This document shows, one piece after another, positions 7,854 to 13,397 of a stretch of DNA of 14,142 bases (position 1 is its first letter; every line of letters starts with the position of its first letter). The DNA is from Bryobacterales bacterium. Its GTDB lineage: Bacteria > Acidobacteriota > Terriglobia > Bryobacterales > Bryobacteraceae. The translations under genes were made by a program, and so were the position numbers. The notes beneath the pieces are model-generated. The model was not told the origin of the DNA, ran no database searches, and saw only the letters and a program-made list of their open reading frames with translations. Where the stretch lies: the NCBI GenBank assembly GCA_003132865.1, contig PKYZ01000349.1:1-14142 (forward strand), read 5' to 3'.

Positions 7854-7867
7854 GGGTCGCGGCGGGT

Positions 7868-8506
7868 ATGGCAACTGATCTTGTGGAAGTAGACGCGGAA
7901 GAGCCGCAACCGGAAGCGATCGAACGCGCCGCCGCCGCCATTCGCCGGGGGAGGGTTGTTGCCATCCCCACCGACGCGCTGTACTCGCTGGTAGCCGACC
8001 CGTTCAACTTGCGCGCGGTGGCCGGCGTGTTCCGGGCCAAGGGGCGCGAAATACACCGCTCGCTGCCGTTGCTGGTGGCGGACGTGATCGCGGCCGAGGA
8101 TCTGGCTTCGGAGTTGAACAACCGGTTCTTCATCCTGGCGCGGCGCTTTTGGCCGGGACCGCTGACCATCATCGTGCCCGCATCGGCCCGCGTGCCGTTG
8201 AAGGTGACGGGGAACACCGGCCGGCTGGCAGTGCGGCAACCGCGCGCCAAAATCGCCAACGCCCTGATCGCGGCTCTGAACCAGCCGCTGATCTCGACCA
8301 GCGCGAACATCTCCGGATCGCCGACCTGCCGCAGCGGCATCCAGGTCTTCGGCACTATGGACGGCCGCGTGGACTTGGTGCTCGACGGCGGCACCTGCTC
8401 CGGCGCGGGCGCGACTACGGTGGATATCACGGAGCCGTATTGGAAGATCATCCGGGAAGGCGCAATCGAGGAAAAGGAGATCGCCGAGGCGCTGCAGGCG
8501 ACATAG
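7868..8506 (+). CDS. tsaC: L-threonylcarbamoyladenylate synthase (Sua5/YciO/YrdC family)
   Basis: The 212-residue product is a YrdC-domain enzyme that makes threonylcarbamoyl-AMP from threonine, bicarbonate and ATP for the t6A37 modification of ANN-decoding tRNAs. Visible motifs: PTDALYSLVADPFN near the N-terminus (PTDT.YGL in most members), FRAKGREIHRSLPLLVAD, RRFWPGPLTIIVPAS, TGRLAVRQPRA, 'PLISTSANISGSP' and the C-terminal GAGATTVDITEPYWKIIREG. The frame is open far upstream as a shadow of the preceding gene; the ATG at 7868 sits 14 bp after that gene's stop and follows GGCGGG. The size is that of a single-domain TsaC rather than the longer Sua5. The last 290 bp are repeated downstream (11592-11881), and the next gene starts immediately after the TAG, so the 3' end is the boundary of an apparent insertion. 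YciO-type paralogues cannot be excluded. Confidence 0.9.
   Translation: MATDLVEVDAEEPQPEAIERAAAAIRRGRVVAIPTDALYSLVADPFNLRAVAGVFRAKGREIHRSLPLLVADVIAAEDLASELNNRFFILARRFWPGPLTIIVPASARVPLKVTGNTGRLAVRQPRAKIANALIAALNQPLISTSANISGSPTCRSGIQVFGTMDGRVDLVLDGGTCSGAGATTVDITEPYWKIIREGAIEEKEIAEALQAT
8217..8506 (+). repeat. Left copy of a 290-bp direct repeat (tsaC 3' end)
   Basis: This stretch aligns without gaps to 11592-11881 (offset 3375 bp). By eye I count 17 differences, about 94% identity, and the first 46 bases are identical. Homology stops abruptly on the left (8216) and at the tsaC stop codon on the right (8506). Fourteen differences are silent in the tsaC frame; the other three cause two replacements (Thr to Met, Ile to Val). 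This copy is the working end of the intact gene. Confidence 0.9.
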
Positions 8507-9325
8507 ATGGACTGCCCGCGCTGCAGCAGCCAGATCAGGGGGAATGAACGGAACTGCCCGACTTGCGGCAACGACGTCGGTTACCCCAACGTGAGGGCTG
8601 CTAAGGAATACGAGGAGAAGGCGGCCCTCGCGAAGCGTTATAAGGAGGCGTTGGAGAACGCGTCCAGGCGGCAGTGTGGCGAGGCCGTCGTTGCATTCTT
8701 GGAGTCGCTGACGTCGTCTGTGGCCGTAATCTGCCGCTCGCCAAGCAAGGTCAAGGAACTGGTATCGAGCGCAAATGAGCTGTACGCCAACTTCTACCAA
8801 CTGGTCGGTGCAGGCGCCCGACGCCCAGAAGGGACTAAAATGGATTTGCAGCGCCGGATCGCGGACTCAATCATGTTTCCGTACTACGAGAATGAAATCC
8901 GCTTCGCCACGTTGTCGCTGGACGGGGTCGGGGCGACAGCATACGGCGACTGTTCAATTGTGTTAAAGGATATCGCTATTTCCGAGCGAGCCACTGTTTT
9001 TGAGGAAAACTCAGTACTCTTCTGCGAGAAGTTGAGACTAGGCGTTGCGAGTCTGTTGCCGCCAGGTTACCGCGCCACGTGGGAAGACAGAGCGATGCTA
9101 GCGACCGCAAAGCTTGAACCGAGGATCGGCCCCGCCACGAATGCGGCGGAGTTCCCAGCAATACTTATCGGAGGAACGGGTCAGGATTTTGTGGAGGTAC
9201 ATATTTTCGGCGCGCTGGGCCGGGACAGTATCGAACGTATTGTGGCGCGCAAGCCGAAAACGGAGTCCGACAGAATCCTCTTGGAGGAGATTAAGCGCCA
9301 TAGGGCCGTGGAGGTTCTGCAATGA
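8507..9325 (+). CDS. Zinc-ribbon protein of unknown function
   Basis: The ATG follows the tsaC TAG with no spacer, so ribosomes may re-start from tsaC; a GAGG in the tsaC end is the only candidate binding site. The 272-residue protein opens with a zinc ribbon, CPRC and CPTC (C3, C6, C17, C20), then a charged helical stretch (about 30-60). Residues about 85-170 look like a conserved core: SANELYANFYQLVGAGARRP, 'PYYENEIRFATLSLDG', 'AYGDCSIVLKDIAISERAT' and VFEENSVLF. A C-terminal part has 'LLPPGYRATWEDRAMLA', FPAILIGG and FVEVHIFGALGRDSIERI. The last motif and the YG...L segment loosely recall ADP-ribosyltransferase-like proteins, but I cannot support that further. No signal peptide or membrane segment is seen. 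It overlaps the TPR gene by four bases (ATGA), so the two probably act together. I do not recognise the family. Confidence 0.85.
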   Translation: MDCPRCSSQIRGNERNCPTCGNDVGYPNVRAAKEYEEKAALAKRYKEALENASRRQCGEAVVAFLESLTSSVAVICRSPSKVKELVSSANELYANFYQLVGAGARRPEGTKMDLQRRIADSIMFPYYENEIRFATLSLDGVGATAYGDCSIVLKDIAISERATVFEENSVLFCEKLRLGVASLLPPGYRATWEDRAMLATAKLEPRIGPATNAAEFPAILIGGTGQDFVEVHIFGALGRDSIERIVARKPKTESDRILLEEIKRHRAVEVLQ

Positions 9326-11529
9326 AGGCGCTCATTTCCGGACAGGCTGGGATCGCCGTGCTGATCGATGGCGAGGCGTGTTCGTCGATAGAAGTGCATT
9401 CCTCCGGGCCGGTCCCTCGCGCTACCCGGGATCTCGCATATCTGCTGGGTGATGCCACCGATTTGGTTGAGCTTGAGGGCATTTCAACCGACGACGCCGC
9501 CCGCGAACTGGAAGCTGCGTGGTCGAAAGATCGGAGCCTTCACCTTGCGCTGATCGCGCTCGATAGAGAGGCTGCTCGCGAGAACCGGGAGAGCGCGGTG
9601 GCGTGCCTTTCGGGTATGCTCAAGGATTCGCGCGTAACGGACTTCGTGAGGAACAGGTTGTACGCCGCGTCCCTCCCACCAAGTGCGGACTTACCGAGCG
9701 CGCTACGCCTAGCCAGATCCTCAGGATCGACAAGAATCGCAGACGTTCTTGAAGAGGTGCAAGCCAATCAGGAGCTGATACGACGGAGCCGATTAGCCTG
9801 GGATGCCCTTCGCCCGGACTTGTTTGGCGGAATCGCCGAAAAGGAGCGATTCGGTTTTGTGGCCGTCGAATCGGGGATGTTTCGCCTCCTGGCCCAGGGG
9901 AAATATGACGACGCTTTGACCGATTTCGACAGGTACACAAGAGATCACCGGATCGGCGTGAAATGGGATGTCCGCCGGTTGGCAAAGCGATGGCAGAAGA
10001 TCAACTCTCTGGCCGAGGTCGAGCCGCCTACTCGTCGCCCTGCAGGGCTTGCTCACGAGGCAGTGAGGCTGCGGAACTTGCCTCTGGCGGTCGCACAGAC
10101 GGCGCGGTCGGCCGGTGCTTTTCTATCGCGCTACCGGGTGCTGACCGCAGTCGGATGCGTGCTCCTGGTTATGATCGCGGCCTTCTCGATCTATCTCACG
10201 CCGGTCAGCGCCAAGAACGCAACCGCTTTGACGCCCCCAGGAACAGGGGGGATTATGGCAACCAAGGCGTTGCTTCGATCCGAGCTCCCCTTTACCCTGC
10301 GAAGCGCAACAGCACGAAGCCACTTTGACGAGGCGGAAAAAGCACTCTCTGAGGGCAAATTCGCGGAGGCGGCCCGCTTATACGAAATATCCGGAGAAGC
10401 GGTTGACACGTTAGCCGCCAAGCTCAATTTCGGAATCGCCCTTTACAATACTTCTGATCTTCCAAAGGCCGCGTCAATCTTCTCGGCTGGTCTGGAGATT
10501 GCGCGTAAGAAGCACATAGCAGTTCTTGAAGCCGCTTTCCTGACTAATCTGGGCAATGTTAGGCGGGAGCAGGGCCACCTGGATGACGCAGCAAGGCTGT
10601 ATGGAGACGCAGGGAAAATTGACCGCGGCACCGATGCGCTGGGCTCAGCGACCACCGCGTACAACTATGGGCTGCTCTGTGCTATGCGCGGCAACTTCAG
10701 CGAAGCTCTTTCTCAGTTCGACATAGCCCGCCAAGGTTATCGGCGCCTCGGTAATAAGCTGGGCGAGGCCGATACCTTGCTTCACGGCCTTGAAACAGCA
10801 TCCGATGCCCCGGAGGATCTGAGAGCGGCTGCCCAACTTTACCAGCAGATCCCAGGCCCCCTAGCCGAGGCGAGCTATCATTTCGCCGTTGGCTACAGGG
10901 AGTTTCTCGAAGGCATTGACCGTCGTGATAAGGCGGGCTTTGGGCTCGCCGTGGACGAGTTCAACCGTGCCTATGGCATCTACAAAGGCATTGGTTACAG
11001 ACGAGGACAGGCAGCCGCAATGTGCGCCGTTGGGAATGCGTACCGTGAGCAGTCCAATCCTCTTGAGGCCACGACCTCCTATAGCGAGTGTCTATCAACT
11101 GCGATCGAGATTGGGAACCCTTTTCTGCAGGCGCTTGGACTTGCCTTGGTAGGGAGCCAGGACATCGCTTCGGGCAAGCCCTCTGACGGTTTGGACAATC
11201 TTACGCTCGCTCTGCAGGTCGCCCAAGAGATTGGTGCTAGGTACATAGAGGTAACTGTCCTCGATGAAATCGGCGGTGAATACGCGCGGCGTGGAGCGCT
11301 GGAGCAGGCCCAAAGCTACTATGAAAAGGCGGTTAAGACCGCTGAGACTGGCGGGGATTCCTATCTTCTCATCAAGGCCATTCGTGGTATTGCAGATAAC
11401 TATCGACGTTCGGGCGACGCCGCCAAGACAAGAGGAGCGCTGGACAGGCTGCGCGAGATCTACGCAGCGGCCGGCAACACCGCGAGGTCCGCAGAGGTTC
11501 AGCGCGAGATAGACCAGTTGCGGAAGTGA
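9322..11529 (+). CDS. Membrane-anchored TPR-repeat protein, partner of the zinc-ribbon protein
   Basis: The start ATG shares bases with the upstream stop (ATGA at 9322-9325), a sign of coupled translation. The product is 735 residues in three parts. Residues 1-270 are a mixed alpha/beta region without a recognisable motif. Residues about 273-292 (VLTAVGCVLLVMIAAFSIYL) are one transmembrane helix preceded by arginines, which favours a cytoplasmic N-terminus. Residues about 330-735 are tetratricopeptide-like helix pairs, for example HFDEAEKALSEGKFAEAARL, TNLGNVRREQGHLDDAARLY, NYGLLCAMRGNFSEALSQFD, AVGNAYREQSNPLEATTSYS and EIGGEYARRGALEQAQSYYE. TPR arrays bind proteins, so it may be a scaffold or sensor. 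By the positive-inside rule the TPR part would be outside the inner membrane, with the N-terminal region facing the zinc-ribbon protein. No enzyme motif is present. Function is unknown. Confidence 0.88.
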   Translation: MKALISGQAGIAVLIDGEACSSIEVHSSGPVPRATRDLAYLLGDATDLVELEGISTDDAARELEAAWSKDRSLHLALIALDREAARENRESAVACLSGMLKDSRVTDFVRNRLYAASLPPSADLPSALRLARSSGSTRIADVLEEVQANQELIRRSRLAWDALRPDLFGGIAEKERFGFVAVESGMFRLLAQGKYDDALTDFDRYTRDHRIGVKWDVRRLAKRWQKINSLAEVEPPTRRPAGLAHEAVRLRNLPLAVAQTARSAGAFLSRYRVLTAVGCVLLVMIAAFSIYLTPVSAKNATALTPPGTGGIMATKALLRSELPFTLRSATARSHFDEAEKALSEGKFAEAARLYEISGEAVDTLAAKLNFGIALYNTSDLPKAASIFSAGLEIARKKHIAVLEAAFLTNLGNVRREQGHLDDAARLYGDAGKIDRGTDALGSATTAYNYGLLCAMRGNFSEALSQFDIARQGYRRLGNKLGEADTLLHGLETASDAPEDLRAAAQLYQQIPGPLAEASYHFAVGYREFLEGIDRRDKAGFGLAVDEFNRAYGIYKGIGYRRGQAAAMCAVGNAYREQSNPLEATTSYSECLSTAIEIGNPFLQALGLALVGSQDIASGKPSDGLDNLTLALQVAQEIGARYIEVTVLDEIGGEYARRGALEQAQSYYEKAVKTAETGGDSYLLIKAIRGIADNYRRSGDAAKTRGALDRLREIYAAAGNTARSAEVQREIDQLRK

Positions 11530-11591
11530 CCCCGGCTCGACTCCTGCGAAATGCGTTCATCCGAAGGAAGGCCTGTCGAATCGAATTGCGC

Positions 11592-11881
11592 CCGGCCGGC
11601 TGGCAGTGCGGCAACCGCGCGCCAAAATCGCCAACGCTCTGATCGCGGCCTTGAACCAGCCGCTGATCTCGACAAGCGCGAATATCTCCGGGTCGCCGAC
11701 CTGCCGCAGCGGCATCCAGGTCTTCGGCACGATGGACGGCCGCGTGGACTTGGTGCTCGACGGCGGCATGTGTTCCGGCGCGGGCGCCACCACGGTGGAT
11801 ATCACCGAGCCGTATTGGAAGGTCATCCGGGAAGGCGCCATCGAGGAGAAGGAGATCGCCGAGGCGCTGCAGGCTACATAG
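11592..11881 (+). pseudogene. Truncated second copy of the tsaC 3' end
   Basis: The frame encodes the C-terminal 95 or so residues of the YrdC-type enzyme, from GRLAVRQPRAKIANALIAAL to EEKEIAEALQAT, and ends in TAG like the intact gene. It lacks the first ~116 residues, which hold the PTD and KGR nucleotide-binding motifs, so it cannot be active. It aligns to 8217-8506 without gaps, and nearly all differences are silent. This shows that the two ends diverged while both were parts of working genes. A GTG at 11606 could start a 91-residue peptide, but there is no ribosome binding site. It is most simply the original 3' end of the host gene displaced by the insertion, or the distal repeat of a circular import. 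Confidence 0.88.
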
Positions 11882-11952
11882 GGTGACACGGCACTGCGGG
11901 CCGGAAGCCGCCGAGTCTTGCTAACTCTTGCTGTCTTGCCGGCTACAAATAG

Positions 11953-11979
11953 TTGCGCCCTACGTTAACCGTGTACAAT
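11953..11979 (+). promoter_or_regulatory. Candidate promoter of the toxin-antitoxin remnant
   Basis: TACAAT at 11974-11979 is one base from the -10 consensus, and TTGCGC at 11953-11958 is a weak -35 with a short 15-bp spacer. It lies 10 bases before the start codon of the brnT remnant, so a transcript would have almost no leader. BrnT/antitoxin operons usually carry their own promoter at this place; the assignment is tentative. Confidence 0.3.
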
Positions 11980-11989
11980 GTCTTAACGG

Positions 11990-12253
11990 ATGGTATTCGA
12001 TTGGGACGCGGCCAACGTAGCGCATATCGCCCGCCACTGAGTCACCCCGGAGGAATGCGAGGAGGCCTATAGGAACGGGCCGATAGTCATCGAGCGCCAA
12101 AGGCGAAGACACGAACGCCGCAGATTATGTTTAGGCGAAACAAACAAGGGACGGCTGCTGACTTTTGTCGTGACGGAACGCAGGGGCAAGATCCGCTTCG
12201 TCACCGCCCATCCAATGCATCCGACGCAGCGCGAGATCTATCGAGGAGAAAGT
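11990..12253 (+). pseudogene. brnT: BrnT-type ribonuclease toxin gene with an internal stop
   Basis: From ATG 11990 the frame reads MVFDWDAANVAHIARH, then TGA (12038-12040), then VTPEECEEAYRNGPIVIERQ, later RLLTFVVTERRGKIRFVTAH and TQREIYRGE. This is the BrnT (COG2929) pattern: F.WD..K...N..RHGV, then E...F, and the terminal R.I.......ER..Y. In the family the residue after RH is Gly, so a GGA-to-TGA change (one base) explains the stop. BrnT is an mRNA-cleaving toxin with a RelE-like fold. After the stop the frame stays open and, unusually, runs into the antitoxin with no stop of its own, so an intact version would have been a toxin-antitoxin fusion unless the toxin stop was also lost. A restart downstream (GTG 12170) would give only a fragment. 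Confidence 0.8.
12243..12248 (+). promoter_or_regulatory. Ribosome binding site of the CopG-type antitoxin
   Basis: GAGGAG lies 5 bases before the ATG at 12254 and is the strongest Shine-Dalgarno in this part of the window. It decides the start of the antitoxin inside a longer open frame that continues from the toxin remnant. Confidence 0.7.
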
Positions 12254-12436
12254 ATGACGGCCAAGACCAGGATTCCGAACTTTAGGTCGGAAAAAGGGGA
12301 GGCCCAGTGGTGGGATGCGCATCCGGAAGTCGTCACGGAACTGTTCATTCAGGCAAAGAAGGAAGGGAAGATCAAGCGGCTGCCCGTGGTTCGCGGCGCG
12401 ACTAAGGGACGTCCCAAAAACAAGATCACAGGGTAA
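12254..12436 (+). CDS. CopG-type antitoxin, probably truncated at the C-terminus
   Basis: The 60-residue product begins MTAKTRIPNFRSEKGEAQWW and continues DAHPEVVTELF. This is the IP.F.SE.EEA..WD.H signature of CopG-type antitoxins (PF12441) that accompany BrnT toxins and related toxins. Family members then go on to a ribbon-helix-helix DNA-binding segment (usually with a T.TIRL-like strand and A...A...G..YQ). Here, after 'KRLPVVRGATK', the sequence changes to GRPKNKITG and stops, so the DNA-binding and operon-repressing part seems lost. The break lies close to the palindrome GGGACGTCCC (12406-12415) and some 200 bp before the transposase start, so insertion of the IS may have cut it. The start is set by the GAGGAG site upstream. 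Whether the peptide is still made is unknown. Confidence 0.7.
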   Translation: MTAKTRIPNFRSEKGEAQWWDAHPEVVTELFIQAKKEGKIKRLPVVRGATKGRPKNKITG

Positions 12437-12608
12437 AGCGTAGGTCTTGCAGTTTGGCTTTCCTCTAAGACTCTTCGATCCAACTGGGCGTAATCGTTCA
12501 ACATCAATAGTGGTAGTGGTCTGGACCGTCTGGCCGCAGTGGACAATTGGCTGTTATTCTGTTAGAGTTCTACCTGAAGGGCAATTTAACGGGTGGACTT
12601 CTAACATT

Positions 12609-13397
12609 ATGAGAACTGAATCCTTCCACGCTGATGACCTGGCCAAGGCGCTCCGGCGCTGCAAGATCGCTACCATGCCTGAGTTGAAGAGGGCCTTGGG
12701 AACGGAGGTGGATGTCACCGTCTTCCGCAAGCTGAAGCAACTCGCCTATCGGACCAGCTACTCCCATCGTGGCAGTTACTACACCTTGGATGAAACCGCG
12801 CACTTCGATCGCAACGGCCTGTGGTCTTTCCAGTCCGTCTGGTTCTCCCGCCAGGGCACCCTGCTGGATACCGCCCAGGCGTTCGTCGAAAACTCCTCGG
12901 CCGGATATTTTGCGGAGGAGTTGGATCACGCGCCACACGTGGGGACCAAGGAACCGTTGCTGAGGCTGGTGCAACACGAGCGCGTAGCTCGCGAATCAGT
13001 GAGTCAGGGACTGTATCTTTACTGTTCCATCAATCCAGTTCTCCGCGAGCGCCAACTGCTGGCCCGGCACGTGCTTCGAGCCGAGCCGAATCTGGCCGCC
13101 AGCTTGGCCAGTGCGGAAGTGGTGTCTGACGAATTAAAGGCAGCGATAGTTCTGTTCTCCAGCATGCTGAATGAAAAGCAACGTCGTCTGTACGCTGGTC
13201 TGGAGTCGCTCAAACTCGGCTACGGCGGGGATCGGCGGATTGCCGAGTTCATCGGCCTGGACCCACATACGGTGGCCAAGGGTCGGCGCGAACTGCTCGA
13301 ACAGGACTTGGCACTAGACCGCATCCGCAAAGCTGGCGGCGGACGCAAGCGGGCGGAAAAAAAACGCCCGAAGTCATCTCCCGCATCGAAGAACTGA
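12609..13397 (+). CDS. ISAzo13-family transposase, N-terminal frame (DNA-binding part)
   Basis: The open frame extends back to 12447, but protein-like sequence starts at ATG 12609 (MRTESFHADDLAKALRRCKI), giving 262 residues. Residues about 5-60 look like a winged helix (MPELKRALGTEVDVTVFRKL, then YRTSYSHRGSYYTLDE). Residues about 60-170 are an unfamiliar region with 'GLWSFQSVWFSRQGTLLDTA' and GYFAEELDHAPHVGTKEPLL. Residues about 180-250 are the usual ISAzo13 N-terminal helix-turn-helix: SMLNEKQRRLYAGLESLKLG, GGDRRIAEFIGLDPHTVAKG, and RKAGGGRKR. The GGGRK(R) segment normally leads straight into the catalytic domain, but here the frame goes on only to KSSPASKN and stops; the catalytic domain is in the -1 frame. 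So this frame is the first half of a transposase made by frameshifting, or the first half of a broken gene. Confidence 0.8.
   Translation: MRTESFHADDLAKALRRCKIATMPELKRALGTEVDVTVFRKLKQLAYRTSYSHRGSYYTLDETAHFDRNGLWSFQSVWFSRQGTLLDTAQAFVENSSAGYFAEELDHAPHVGTKEPLLRLVQHERVARESVSQGLYLYCSINPVLRERQLLARHVLRAEPNLAASLASAEVVSDELKAAIVLFSSMLNEKQRRLYAGLESLKLGYGGDRRIAEFIGLDPHTVAKGRRELLEQDLALDRIRKAGGGRKRAEKKRPKSSPASKN
13358..13364 (+). other. Putative -1 frameshift site (A AAA AAA) in the transposase gene
   Basis: A run of eight A spans 13357-13364. In the upstream frame the codons are GAA AAA AAA CGC, so the heptamer A-AAA-AAA is in the phase required for -1 slippage. A slip moves reading into K-T-P-E-V-I-S-R-I-E-E-L, which matches the link between the GGGRKR segment and the ISAzo13 catalytic domain. 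A one-base loss from an ancestral A9 would give the same picture. Confidence 0.6.

Larger units (their letters stand above)
8507..11881 (+). mobile_element. Repeat-flanked acquired cassette carrying two genes
   Basis: The 3375 bp from just after the tsaC stop to the end of the second tsaC 3' copy have the layout expected if a circle carrying a tsaC 3' end recombined into the chromosomal tsaC. The intact gene lies on the left, the cargo in the middle and the displaced, 5'-less copy on the right. The cargo is a zinc-ribbon gene and a TPR-membrane gene joined by ATGA. By impression, codon choice in the cargo is less biased to G or C at third positions than in the two genes to its left. There is no integrase, transposase or inverted repeat inside, so it is not a self-mobile element of a known kind. 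The claim of acquisition is inference; the repeat structure is seen. Confidence 0.5.

Noticed and set aside
6629..7867. Long plus-strand open frame reaching back from tsaC across the methionine gene
   Set aside because: The translation is arginine/glycine/alanine-rich shadow sequence of the methyltransferase/reductase gene; homology to the YrdC family begins only at the ATG at 7868.
12038..12040. Recoding (selenocysteine or read-through) of the TGA in brnT
   Set aside because: The family has glycine at this site, one base change explains the stop, and no recoding stem-loop is evident, so a nonsense mutation is simpler.
12447..12608. N-terminal extension of the transposase frame
   Set aside because: The peptide has no helix-turn-helix or protein-like character and lacks a ribosome binding site; it is probably the leader region or terminus of the IS.
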